Shown piece by piece: positions 23,251 through 34,784 of a DNA stretch of 64,000 bases. The first letter of the stretch is position 1, and every line of letters starts with the position of its first letter. The notes under the pieces were generated by a model, which was given only the letters and a program-made list of their open reading frames with translations, ran no database searches and had not been told where the DNA came from. Both the position numbers and the translations under genes were made by a program. Location of the stretch: positions 2,480,001-2,544,000 of the forward strand of contig JBCAML010000003.1 of assembly GCA_038503075.1 (NCBI GenBank), given 5' to 3'. This DNA is from Gyromitra esculenta. Lineage: Eukaryota; Ascomycota; Pezizomycetes; Pezizales; Discinaceae.

Positions 23251-24969
23251 TTAATGTTGGCTCCATTCAATCGTATTCAAATCAACACCTTCCTGCACCA
23301 ACTCCCACAAGGGACTCAACTCCCTCAGGAATGTAACTCTCTCCTTTACCGCCTTCAAAACATAATCAATCTCCTGCTCTGTTGTGAACCTACCGATTCC
23401 GAACCGGATACTAGAATGGGCACTTTCATCGCTGCTCCCCAATGCTCTCAGGACGTACGAGGGTTCCAAAGAGGCGGAGGTACATGCTGATCCAGAGGAC
23501 AAAGCAATATCTTTCAGGGCCATGAGGAGAGACTCGCCCTCAACATAGGCGAAGGAAACGTTCACGCAACCAGGGTACCGTGCGTTAGGGTCACCGTTAA
23601 GGGTTGTGTGCTCCATGGAGAGAAGGCCGTCAGTAAGGCGCTTGGAGAGCTTGGAGATGCGTGCGTGGTCGTACTGGAGAAATGGAATGTCAGTGTTTGT
23701 TCTAACGAGAAATATAGGGTTAAGGTGGCTACTCACGGCCAAGTCCTCATACGCAATCCTGCACGCTTCGCCAAAGCCAATGACCAAAGGCGGTGCTAAA
23801 GTACCGCTCCTTAACCCTCTTTCTTGACCACCTCCAGAAATCAAAGGTTCAATCCTAACCCTCGGTCGTCTCCTGACGTAGCAAGCACCAATTCCCTTTG
23901 GTCCATATACCTTGTGTCCTGAGATGCTCATCAAGTCGATATTCATCTTATTCACATCAATTGGGATTTTCCCAACTGCCTGTGCACCATCGGTATGAAA
24001 GAACACCTTCTTGGACTGACAAAGTTCTCCGATCTCTTCCATTGGCTGAATAACGCCAATCTCATTATTCACCGTCATAATTGACACCAACGACGTATCG
24101 GGGCGAATCGCCGCCTCCAGTTCCTTCAGATCTATCAATCCGTTCGCTTGGACCGGGAGGTAGGTAATCTGAAAACCCTCGGTCTCTAGATGTCGACATG
24201 AATCAAGCACGCACTTGTGTTCCGTCTGGGAAGTGATAATGTGCTTCTTCTTGCTCTTGTAGAACCTCGCAACGCCCTTGATCGACATATTATTTGATTC
24301 GGTGGCACCGGATGTAAAAATGATTTCCTTGGGATCTGCGCCGATGAGCTTGGCTATATTTGCACGAGCTTCTTCGGTTGCTCTTTCGGTCTCCCACCCA
24401 TAAGCGTGGGTGCGGGAGTGGGGGTTACCATAGAGGCCGGTAAAGAAAGGAAGCATGGCGTCGAGGACGCGGGGGTCGGTCGGGGTGGTAGCTTGCATAT
24501 CGAGATAGATGGGACGGGTCCCTTCGTCCATTATTGTAGCCTGCTTAAGGATTCCTAGGAAGGGTCAGAAGGTGTGCAGAAATATCAGAAGCACCGATAA
24601 TTCCAGAGAAAAAGGCGTTCACAGTAGGATTTCTATCTGAGCTTGAAGGATGAGGAAAAAAAAAGACTTGACCATACCTGCAGCAGGAGACATCATCGCA
24701 TCAGCACTCAAGCCATTTCCAATAGGCACCTGGGAAGGCTTCAGTCCTCCAGTCTTATTGATGAAATCCTGCGTATCAATCGCCCTGTTATCAACATCAA
24801 CATTGACGGCAGCAGCATTCTTTTTCCCAGAGCTTGAAACATAGCATCTGGTCTGCAAAGCAGGTGCTGTCCTGAGGAGCGGTGAGGGCCTCAAAAAGGG
24901 ACGGGCAGCATTGGCACTGCGACCCAGAGACGCAGCAGCGGACCGGACCACCCTTGCGGCAGCGGCCAT
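23251..24969 (-). CDS. NFS1: Mitochondrial cysteine desulfurase Nfs1
   Basis: Exons 24969-24678, 24554-23737 and 23673-23251 give 510 residues. An Arg/Ala/Ser-rich presequence (about residues 1-60) predicts mitochondrial import. The class-V aminotransferase fold follows: [30 protein letters not shown], the cofactor-binding TEHK and [10 protein letters not shown] stretches, and the PLP Schiff-base lysine in [10 protein letters not shown] (about Lys312). The catalytic cysteine loop [14 protein letters not shown] places Cys near 434. Nfs1 releases sulfur from cysteine as persulfide for Fe-S cluster assembly on Isu with Isd11; it also serves tRNA thiolation (family knowledge). The second intron (23736-23674) is 63 nt, in frame and free of stops, so an intronless reading adds 21 spurious residues after YEDLA. 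The GTGAGT/CAG borders and the conserved junction [13 protein letters not shown] show it is an intron. Confidence 0.97.
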
Positions 24970-25877
24970 GGCGTTGCAGAAGATCTGATAGATGGGGATA
25001 AGGCGTGCAGGGGGTATTTATCAGATGGTGGAGGTAAATGGGCTGATGTATTTTGAGAGTGTGTGGTGAGACGTTCAGACCAGATGAATTCTCGTGCGGA
25101 GCGGGCGGGCCAACAGACGCTGATATTCGGTGCCGCCCCTCACATGGCTTGGCATTGCCGCTGTAATTGGTAAGCGACCGAATCGCCGCGGCTTTCTCTG
25201 CAGGCTTCTGGAACAGAACAGCCGGAAGGCTTTGTAACCACACGCCGCCGGGAAACGGCGGGTGCTGGGGCGGGCTCTGAGATCCGAGCCTGGTACTGAG
25301 GTGTGTGCGGCATACCGAGATTGACAGCACGGCTGCATATATCAACCCAGCGATCCCACAACAACCATCACACCCGCCATTGAGTTCTCAGCTTCCATAT
25401 CACAGCTCTGTGTCCATATTGTGGGTGCTGGCCACAGTACTTCTGAGCACAAAGCTCCTAGTAGATACGTATAGATACATATACATGTACTGGCCTGCAT
25501 ACAAGCCCGCCCGCGATATCCGAGGAGTACCGGCTTGAACAGCATAGGGCCCCACATTCCAGTCCATGCTTAACAAAATAGCCCCCTCAGAGATTCCCAG
25601 TTCTATACAGAAGACGTTTCTTAATCCCGTTTATATCCGCATTAATAATGGCCTCCAAGCAAGGGATGCTCTAATTCCTGGGTGCGGGTGGACTTACGGC
25701 CGATGACGTGCTAGGTCGATATGAGATGGGCTTCTTGGGCCCCTTACCGGCCCTCGGTATAGGTTCAGTAAAACCCCGCACGGGACATATATAAGGCTCA
25801 ATTCCTGCCCAAACGGTATCGTTCGAGTTCCATCATTGACAATATAGATTCTCTAAATACCATCAAACTCTCAAAAT
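24970..25877. promoter_or_regulatory. Divergent promoter region of NFS1 and the Gre2-like reductase
   Basis: About 0.9 kb shared by two divergently transcribed genes. It contains a TATA box for the + gene, a TACATGTA palindrome at 25482-25489, and GC-rich sequence nearer NFS1. No coding exon is seen. Confidence 0.5.
25788..25794 (+). promoter_or_regulatory. TATA box of the Gre2-like reductase gene
   Basis: TATATAA, 84-90 bp before the start codon at 25878, in a good position for a fungal core promoter. A strong TATA suggests inducible expression. Confidence 0.5.
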
Positions 25878-27157
25878 ATGACCCGCGTTCTACTTACTGG
25901 TGAGCTATTTACACTGAAAATATCGATCGTGAACTACAGCTAACATCAAATATAGGTGCTTCCGGCTTCATTGCCTGTAGGCTCTCCTAGCTCTAAAAAC
26001 TCCAGGCTAAAAACAATTCCAGAATGAAGTAATTGACATTAAAACACAGCATACATCCTCGAAATCCTCCTCGAACACGGCCACTCCGTCCGCATAACCG
26101 TCCGCAGCGAAGATAAAGCCAAGAAGCTCCTCGCAGCACACTCAAAACATGCTTCTCAGCTTGACTACGTTCTCGTCCCAGATATCGCAGAACAAAACTG
26201 CTTCGACGAAGCCGTCAAGTCCGACCCTCCCTTTGAGGCGATCATTCACACTGCCTCTCCATTCCACTTCAGGGTTACAGACCCGTTGAAGCAGCTTATC
26301 GAGCCGGCCATCCAAGGTACTGTCGGTGTTCTACAGGCAGCGAAAAAGTATGCGCCAGAAGTGAGGAGAGTTGTATGTGAAATCTCTACCTCCTCGAAAG
26401 TGGTTTAGAGGGTCAAAGCTAATTAGCAGCATAGGTCATTACCTCCTCCTTTGCCTCGATCTTAGATCCCTTCCGCGGCAACTGGCCCGGCAAAGTCTAT
26501 AGCGAAGAAGATTGGAACCCCATCACCTGGGAAGCGGGTCTTGAAAGCCCCATCAATGGCTATCGTGCCTCGAAAAAGTTCGCCGAGAAGGCAGCATGGG
26601 AATTCGTAGAGAAGGAAAAACCGAATTTCACCATCGCAACGATCAACCCACCACTTGTTCTAGGTCCCCCAAAGCCTTATATCTCTAGTCTGGAGAACTT
26701 GAATACAAGCAACGAGGTAAGGAGCCAGCGCTCATAGACGCAAGAAACAGGTGACGGAGCTGATAAAACCCCCCAATAACAGAGAACATTGGACTTTATT
26801 CGCGGAAAGTGCAAGGGAGGGCTCCCACATAGCGGTGTTTACCTATGGGCTGATGTTAGAGATGTCGCCCAGGCTCATGTTGCTGCCTTCGAGAAGGAGG
26901 CTGCAGGAGGCAAACGTTTCTTCGTCACCTCGGAGAAATACTTCTCAAACCAACTAATCGTCAATATCATCAAGAAAAATTTCCCGCAATACGATGCGGC
27001 ACTGCCGAAGGAGAGTGAGCCTAATAATGGCTTGCCGGAGGATGGTCTCTATACGGCGGATAATACCAGAAGCAAAGAGGTCTTAGGAATAACCTATTTA
27101 CCACTAGAGAAGAGTATTGTAGATTTGGTGAAGGTGTTGCAAGAGTTAGGAGCGTAA
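25878..27157 (+). CDS. NADPH-dependent extended SDR reductase, Gre2 / dihydroflavonol reductase-like
   Basis: Five exons (25878-25899, 25956-25976, 26050-26372, 26435-26716, 26783-27157) give 340 residues, typical of the family. The Rossmann motif TGASGFIAS is assembled over the first three exons, the second being only 21 nt. The catalytic Ser lies in VVITSSFASI and the Tyr-Lys pair in NGYRASKKFAEK. Further family marks are IIHTASPF, NPPLVLGP and WADVRDVAQAHVAAFE. Gre2-like enzymes reduce aldehydes and ketones such as methylglyoxal or isovaleraldehyde with NADPH in the cytosol; the real substrate cannot be told. A strong TATA box precedes it. A cinnamyl/flavonoid-type ketoreductase in secondary metabolism is possible, but no biosynthetic neighbours are present. 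Confidence 0.9.
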
Positions 27158-27434
27158 ATTGGTGACTACAGTGCTGAAGCGGGGGAGATGTGCGAGGTGC
27201 ATATATATTTATATAAACGAAATTAGAACATGTTAACTCCATAATACTATCCATCTCAGTAATCTACTGTTAATTTAATGTATCGGTGAGTGATCAATAG
27301 TTATGTATAACGAAAACATTAAGTTTTACGTGGTTAGTATAAGGGGAGAAGTTCAAAGACAGTTCAAGTCCTACCGCCTATTTTACTTCGCTATCTTCAA
27401 GACACCTACATTAATGATTAGTTAGATACGTGCC

Positions 27435-27744
27435 GGGCTTGACCCGAAGGCTATGAGGATGTCCCTCCCACACTCACTCGGGAAACTTTGCAACCGGGGT
27501 TTAATTCTGGGATAACTATATGTATGTTTAAAGGTTAGCATGGTATTCAAAATTACTGAGGCGTGTGGGTGAAGGATGCAAATATAGGGCCGAATGGGTA
27601 TATCATACATTTTATTACCACTGAGGGCACTACGAGGCATCCGTGTTGGGGCTCGACAGGGTACGGGGTGGGATTTGGCCCGAACTTTATCAATACATCC
27701 TGCCCACACCCACTTTGGGGTCTTCGTAGCAGGTGTTTAATTCT
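27435..27744. repeat. Diverged gap-free direct repeat, two 74-bp units 236 bp apart
   Basis: Units 27435-27508 and 27671-27744 match at about 50 of 74 positions with no gaps by my count, ending in the same 11 bases (tttaattct core). Read on the minus strand in the same frame, both give RIK..L....S.CG.D.LI.FG..P, and several changes are conservative (R/Q, I/V). This could be a remnant of an old coding repeat or a duplicated noncoding unit. Confidence 0.45.
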
Positions 27745-28482
27745 AAGAACCGCCTTGGAAGAAGGAATTAGTGCACGAGACGAAGGGAGGGAAACACACA
27801 AGGAAGGAGTAAAAGATGAGATGAAGGAAAGAAGTTTGCCATTCAGTCTCCGAGGAGAAGCAATAAGACATGTTTGAATTCTGAGGATTTGGTTGTAGGA
27901 ACCGCGAACGGGGCTTCCAACATAAAAATGGACTCTTACGATTGGTCTCCCCGCTTGCCCCCGTGGGAGAACTTTTTCGTCAAGTTTTCATTCGGAATCA
28001 CCCTGCTAATAACGACGATGGCGATAGATCGATGCTGATGATTGTGTTGCTATTACTAAAATATGGCAGAGGGGGCTAGTAGTAAGAAAGAGACTACCAC
28101 TCTTAGCCATCCAGAGAGTGCCAGGAAAGAACAGTAAGACACTATATTCTGTATTGTTAAAATGAGTGAGAAGCCGTTGATGAGTTAGTCCCTAACTAGA
28201 GATAAATTGGTAGTGTTTGCTACGATTTTCATGGTGTTGAGTTGATCATGTTTGGGAAGAAGAATATTAAAAGGAGCTGGGGGTTAGATGAACTTTATAA
28301 GTACGAGGACCGTAGCGGAATCAGTTTTTTTAGATGTTAGTTTATGATCACACGATGTAGCTGTGAAAAGAAGGACCACCACTTTCTATCCAAAGTCAAT
28401 CTAGGCTCGCAATATATGCAATGCCTTAGCTCAGACCCGGCAACACCAACTATTCATCGGGGCCGTACACACGCACACGTAA

Positions 28483-28728
28483 ATGTACTACGGGTGCAGG
28501 GGAAAGTCTGATGACAGGTGGTGGTGCAAGCAAGAGCTGCCAGTCTTTTTCCCCATCCACAACTCTTCGAGAGGCCTAATAAAAATGGTAAGAGGCGGTG
28601 AATTTAGTATATTAAACACTAGGTAAAGTTAGTTAGTAGAGCTATGAAATTCAAGCGGGTTTAAGCCCCCCGAGAAAAGAGCTGCACCGCCACCTGTCAT
28701 CAGACTTTCCCCGACACCCGTAGTACAT
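28483..28728. mobile_element. Inverted-repeat (foldback/MITE-like) element
   Basis: The left arm 28483-28530 and right arm 28681-28728 are reverse complements over about 47 bp with roughly 3 substitutions and one indel. They share an uninterrupted core, gaaagtctgatgacaggtgg. The ~150 bp centre is AT-rich and noncoding. The outer flanks show weaker inverted similarity (acacgca near 28470 and tgcgtgt near 28740), so the element may be slightly longer. No target duplication is evident. The near identity of the arms suggests recent origin or maintained pairing. Confidence 0.6.
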
Positions 28729-29135
28729 AGCAGATATGATGCGTGTAGCCACGCCGTTGCTTTACGATGGGCGAGTGACTGGTGGTGACTTGACTTAAAT
28801 CACAAAACATGCGTCCGGCCCACAGCGAATTACATATAATCTCTGCACATGGCATATATTCAACAACTAGGGAAATCTAGCTTCGTAAATATATAGGAAT
28901 GTTAGCTACATGCACTGTAGATGTACATATATTATAGCAACACCATGATTCAACGCCATGTACCTTGTTTATCCTCGTACATCTAGCCTTCCGATGTAAA
29001 ATAATTCATGCCATAAGCTCACCCAAACTCATTTCTACAATTATGACGAATCTTGGGGGCCTGGTAAGTTTCGAAGCGAGGTTGGTGGTTACCAGGGAAC
29101 ACGCACGGGCCACGCTGCCAAGATCAATTTACGCG

Positions 29136-29151
29136 ACGCGTCCATACGCGT
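29136..29151. promoter_or_regulatory. Two MluI cell-cycle boxes (ACGCGT) upstream of TOF1
   Basis: ACGCGT occurs at 29136-29141 and 29146-29151, 225-240 bp before the TOF1 ATG. In yeasts the MBF complex (Mbp1-Swi6) binds this sequence to time G1/S transcription of replication genes. The sequence is directly visible; MBF binding here is inferred. Confidence 0.55.
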
Positions 29152-29375
29152 TACCGCAACGAACCTGAAGGATCTGAGATCTCCTTTATCTGACCAGAGA
29201 GTCGAAATTCCGCGCAACATAATATTCTACACGATTACTACCATCTTCCTAATCGGGTACGAGAAAGAGCAAGAAACTTTAGTGCCTGCGCCATTTTCCC
29301 ACCCGAAATAGGCCTCCAGACCATCACGCACCAGCATTTCGAAATCCTAGCACCTCCGGTTCTCAAATTGCCATA

Positions 29376-32300
29376 ATGGAGAGCAGTAGTGATAGCGAGA
29401 GCGATCAGGGCCCAAGCCTCCTCGGCGCCCCTGAGACGGTGGATCCCATGATTGTGAGTCTTAATTCTAACCTCGATTCGACACTGAAAATCCTTGCTAA
29501 CATCCAGAATTCCAGAGAGCGCACATATTGTCACTAGTTTCAGCGGTAACTCATCTTTCTCTCAGCAAAAACAGAACACAAACAGAACCTAACGGAAATA
29601 GCTTGGTGGATCTTCAATTACCGGAAAATATGAGCTTGGAGACGAAGCATTGGCATGTTTGAAGGATTTGAGGAAGTGGCTGAGACTCTACGATGAGAAG
29701 TTGAACCGTTACGATGTGAGACCATTAGGGGAAAGGTCGCGATTTTCTTCGGAAATGCTGATTGGGTTCGTTATAGGTTGCGCGATGTATAGCTGAAGCA
29801 AACTTAGTGAAAGGCGACTTACTCGAGATTCTTGGGTCCTGGAAAGATTCAGAAACGAAAGATCCATCGAAGCATCGGTTGGCTCTTGCTTGTGTTGAAT
29901 TACTCGTTCCGCTCACCTGGCCCTTCGATAAAGGAATCGACCAAATGACCAAGAACCACCACCGCCATTTACCAGTCCTCCAGCATGCCCAAGCAGCCTA
30001 CAAATCCGCCATCCTACGTCACCCGTCGAAGAAGATCCTAACCAACATCGCCCACGTTGCCCTTCCGTCTATAGCGATACCAGCACCTGAACGAACAGAG
30101 CGTGACGAAGCAATTATCAGGCTCGTGATCTACTTCTTCCGTAACTTGGCAATGATAGAGCACCCGATGCCTAATGAAACGGATACCGGGGAAGATATAA
30201 ACCGAAGTGCTACAATCAAAGCGTATGACAAGCAGAACATCTTGCATTTAATACTGGTCATGTCAAGCGAGATGGGAAACGAATTTGATACTCAGGATGT
30301 GGGGGTCATGGAGGTGATATATCACTTGGTGAAGAGCGTGGATATCGAACATCTTTTCATGACGGAAGCAGAAGAGAAAAAGAAGACTTCGCAAAGTTTG
30401 ACAGCGCTTCTAAAGATTGAAGACGAGCAGAAAAGGGCGAGTGCAAAGAGTGCTAGTACTCGGCATAACCGATTCGGAACAACCGTATGGATGGAGAAAG
30501 ATGACGGGCGACGAGCTTTCGTGTCCGGACAAGACGCACTGCTTGGTAGAAACACTGCCCAGAAAAAGATGGACCAAACCAAGAAGTGGAAAAAGCCGAC
30601 GGGAGCAGATCCTAAGGGGCTCAGACGAAAGACTGAATTTGACATGGTAATATCACTGGAAGGAGCTGCGAAACCAAGACTACGAACCTTCGTTACAGAT
30701 TTCCTCGACGCTGGCTTCAATCCTCTTTTCGCCCATATCCGCCGCGCTATCGATCGTGATGCTGAGCGACTCCTTAACACTAACCAACGCCAATTCTTCT
30801 ATTTAGTTGCCTGGTTCCTCAAAGCCGAGCGAGTGCGCAGAAAAACGTCAGACAATCAACCTCTAGATGACGAGGACGATTCTTTTGCGCTCGTAGCCTC
30901 AGTGCTGAATCAGGAGATGCTTGTGACGCTGAACCGAAGGATGACAAATTGGTTTGATATGAAATCATGGATTGAACTACAAGCCGGTATGCGATGCTTC
31001 ACCCAGATTCTCCTAACTGTACAAGATATGTCAACATCACCACTGGAGGATGATCAAGAAATCGCCGAGAATATCCAACACCGGTTGTTTTACGAAGAAA
31101 CCACGTTAGACCTCGTTATCGGGATTGTAAGATCTTACACGAAGCAACCTTTTGGCTGGCTTGAGGACTGTACAGAGATGGTGCATGTTCATGTCAAGAT
31201 GCTAGAGAGATTCTCGAACCAGCATGAGCTTATGTTCGTTCGATCTCGTCGTCGGCAGAAATCAAAAAAGAAGCAAAGCGGGGTTGAAGGAGATGACGAG
31301 CTAGGCGGGGATGCGTCTGAAGAAGAAGAAGATACTCGCACTACCATGAGAGAGCGGGCCTTTGATTTCGGTAGATTCGAAGCGAAGCTTTTGCATCAAA
31401 ATTGCATAAACACTTTCCTGGCTTTCCTGGAATACTATAAAGAACTCTCATATGGCCAGGTGAAAAGAGCGATTACTTTTTTCCACCGCATCTTTGTGAA
31501 GAGGCAGGAAGAAGTTCTGTTATTCAGGCTCGACATCGTGGAGCAGTTTTATCGGATCATGCAGGACCCAGACGGAATACCGATGAGCCACCCGGCGAGG
31601 AAGGAGATGGATCAATTTGTGAAGTATTACTTAAGAAAGTTGATTAAGAAGCTTCAAGCGAGACCGGAAATGTTTGTGGAGCTTTTGTTCACAAAGATGA
31701 ATAATACTATGCATTATCTCACACATGGATATGATAAGCAGGTCCAAGTCCGACTGCCGAGGTATGTATCTTCCGATTTTATTTTAACAATTTTATCTAA
31801 GATTTTGCAGGCCCGCTGCAGAGTTACATATTCCGGGATTACCCCAAAACGAACAAATTGGTGTTGCTGTTAGTGCGCTACTGGATGACAATAAGAGCGA
31901 TGCAATAGATTGGCTTAAGGATCAACTTGCAAAAGCTGTGAGTGAACGAAAATCATGGGAGGCGGAAGCAGCGGGGAGGAGGATCCTCGAAGAAGAGGCG
32001 GCAGCGGATGCGGGTGCTGAACTAATTCCAAGTGAATCAAACAAACCCCCACACATCAGTAAGTCTACTTCTCCCGTCCTGGAAAATAAAATAAACTAAC
32101 GACCGCTAGCAATCACCCCTGATTCGGAAGAGAGAAAGAATGCGATGTTCAAAGACGGCAAGCTACGATTATTGATGACCATTCTTGGCCTTGAAAAGCT
32201 AGACCATGATGAATTAGCCAATACCGACTGGATCATCCCCTCCTCCCTCACTTCTGACCAACTACAAGAGTCCCTTGACCTTCTCAAAAAGTACACCAAC

Positions 32301-33164
32301 GAACCTATATCACTCAATGACGGCAAGCTCCCTGAAGATCTCATCAAGCACAAGCAAAAACCTCGTAAGGTGTTTGATTCCGATGATGATTCCGATGACA
32401 ACCAGGAAGAGTACCTATTTGAGCCTGGCGGTCCCACAGCAATGAAACCATTAGAACCAAAGCCGAAAAAGCCAGGCAAGAAAAGGCGAGCTCGTGCGGA
32501 TGCGGAAGACGAACTCGATGAGGCTGCAAAAGAAAGACAGCGGAAGCGGCGGGAGAAGGAGAGGCTAAAGAGATTAGCGATCAAGAGTAATTTGTATGTG
32601 CGCGATTCGGACGAAGAAAGCGATCCGGAGAAAGAAATGGAGTTTCTTTTGAGGGAGAAAGCGCAAAGGGAGGCAGGGCCAAGGGCTTTAGACGAGGAAG
32701 CTATTAGGATACCGCTAGTCATTAGCACGGATTTTGAACGGCTTCGTGTTACGAAAAAGAGAAAGATGGGTGTGGAGAAGGCAGAAAAGGGGAATAAGAA
32801 GAGAAGAACTGTTCAAAGGAGTATTGACGAAGGCATGGTGGTAGATGGCGACGACGACGACGAGGCAATCATTTCGAGGGAGGTTACAACGTTGTTTCCA
32901 GCAGTAGTTGATTCAACTTCAGACGGTGATGAAAGTGAGGGCCCATACACATTGGGGCCCATCAGGACGTCGAGTAGCGATAGTGAGAGTGACGGGCCGT
33001 ATACTATGGGACCTGTCAAATCGTCTTTCGAAAAGGCGAAAAGGACAGAATTGTCGAAAGTTACAGAAGATGTGATAATGGATAATGCCGAAGAGGAGGA
33101 CGTTGCACCCAAACCTGGTAGGGTAAGAAGAGGTCCAATGATTGTTGATAGTGACTCGGAGTAA
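29376..33164 (+). CDS. TOF1: Fork protection complex subunit Tof1/Swi1 (Timeless family)
   Basis: Six exons (29376-29453, 29516-29545, 29602-29715, 29777-31761, 31811-32058, 32110-33164) give 1169 residues, the normal length. The start MESSSDSESD is chosen because it splices in frame, through a 30-nt exon, to RAHILSLVSALGGSS and then YELGDEALACLKDLRKWL, the conserved Timeless N-terminus. The central domain includes EANLVKGDLLEILGSW, FDFGRFEAKLLHQNCINTFL and ITFFHRIFVKRQEEVLLFRL. The C-terminal ~350 residues are acidic and Lys-rich with repeated GPYT(L/M)GP motifs. Tof1 with Csm3 and Mrc1 stabilises stalled replication forks and supports checkpoint signalling in the nucleus (family knowledge). 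Two ACGCGT boxes upstream suggest G1/S control, as for POL1 in this window. Confidence 0.95.
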
Positions 33165-34097
33165 TAGGGTGGTTTTGTCGTCCTGTCGTCTTTCGGTGTC
33201 TTATATTGGCATAATTTTATAGAATTCAAGTATATAGTTTTGTTCTTCGATTTTATAAATAGTGCCTTAGACTCTAGGGCTGAAAACGACCGTGGGGGTT
33301 ACATTTATGTCAGCCTCAGTCAATGATTCTGCACTTTAGTTTGCAGATTGTAGCTATAAATATCCTAGAAGCGGTAATAATAGATAGATTTGCGTAGTTC
33401 CTGGCAGTGTTTTTTGTGATTACTAATTTCCTTTCCGTTTTAAAATCATATTCAATCACTCGGCTATATGACTGGTCAGTTAATGCTTGATAATGCGTGC
33501 CAAGAAACAGTGAATCGGAAGTCTCTAGGACGGATTATGCCTATTATCGTTCAGAGTTTTAGGCTTTAGCTTAGCAGTAAAGTCTCGAGATATGCATCAA
33601 ACCATCACCACATATAGGTTTCAACTAACACAGCCCAATCCCCGCGTGGATAAGTATCTACATATATAAATTTATATCCGCAAGCCTGTATAACAATAAT
33701 ATAACTACAAGTGAGTTTGCGGCATAAACATCCTTTGGGTGCAAGGCTTTGTTCGTTTAATTTATCAGTGTTTATTTATGATACCTCGCCTCACTGAAGT
33801 ATACTTAATTGGAACGAGGCTGAATCCCCCGAAAATCATAGTCGGCGAGTTTACGGCGTTGAGAAACCAGGCTCTAGAAATGGGAGGGAATAAATTCCGG
33901 TTTAAACTAGGCAAACATCCTAAAAAATGAGAAATAAAAAATAAACACATAACTCAGAGAGTTCCCATCACTTTTTCTATTATTCTCTTAACTTCTCACT
34001 CCTTTAAGTTTGTAACTTATCTGTTCGTCTGTTCATCGAATTCACCGGTTTAAAGATCACGCCTGTCACCTGAATCATTTTTTTATCGTCATTTGTT
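33165..34097. other. Intergenic, TOF1 3' region and promoter of the small gene at 34098
   Basis: One copy of the dispersed aatcat...atcactcg motif is at 33442-33462. A 63-codon open frame at 33739 is not supported. The final 140 bp are CT-rich, as expected of a core promoter. Confidence 0.45.
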
Positions 34098-34784
34098 ATG
34101 GAAATTCAACCCTTTAGTGCGGCTGAATGGCTAGCAGAAGTAGAAGCCGAACTTGCTTTAGAAAGACTTAAAGGGTGCTCTAAGAACATTGAATGTATGT
34201 TTCTCGCTTCTATCCTTCTATACCTAGACTCTTCACCTCATCCTCTGTAATTTTTTGTTTATCGGCGGTTGCGTGAAGTAGGTGCTATGTTTCTTTTAAC
34301 AGAAGGCGACACGTCCCCTCTAGACAAAAAAGCTGACCTCGAAGGAGCAAGTATATAATCCTTACTTTTTCTACCTACTACGATATCCACATGTATCAGT
34401 GTTAACATGCCGTAAACAGTTCCCAAATGGATTCCAGGTTGGAGACTTCCTCCTTCCCCAGGTCCACCGCCGAGTTGTCCCCTACCACCACTTCCAACTT
34501 CGAAACCCAAATTACCTTCTTCTTTGCCGGCTGGTCATAAGATAAGCTCTATTACTGATAATAACCCAATCGTTACTCTAGTGTACGTTTATTCCTTCAT
34601 ATTTTTTAAGATATTAGCCTTGTATCCCAAAGCCAGGCACTACGAGCTTACCGGTAACCATTTATAATTATGTTTTAGCCCCCCCGAATCTAGGATCGAT
34701 ATTAAAGAGAGGGGGTGGGATAACGATAAAGAGAATCCCAAGCAATCAAAGAGTTTGTCTCGATTCAAACCTCGCTCACTTTGA
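34098..34784 (+). CDS. Small Pro-rich protein with a KEN box, four exons, family unknown
   Basis: I do not recognise this protein. Exons 34098-34194, 34282-34350, 34420-34582 and 34679-34784 sum to 435 nt (144 residues plus stop). All three introns (GTATGT, GTATAT and GTACGT donors; TAG, CAG and TAG acceptors) keep the frame, and no single exon is long enough for ORF calling. It starts MEIQPFSAAEWLAEVEAEL, an acidic predicted helix, followed by FLLTEGDTSPLDKKADLEGA. A Pro-rich middle (PPSPGPPPSCPLPPLP) follows, then a basic tail with NDKENPKQS and SRFKPRSL. KEN is the APC/C-Cdh1 degron core, and NP beside it resembles known KENxxP contexts; regulation by APC/C is inference. There is no signal peptide or TM segment. 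A CT-rich promoter precedes the ATG. Intron 1 has an alternative acceptor 3 nt earlier. Confidence 0.6.

Larger units (their letters stand above)
27158..29375. other. Gene-free interval with two repeat structures
   Basis: 2.2 kb without a supported gene. It contains a diverged direct repeat (27435-27508 and 27671-27744) and an inverted-repeat element (28483-28728), listed separately. The final 300 bp form the TOF1 promoter, with two ACGCGT boxes. Confidence 0.5.
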
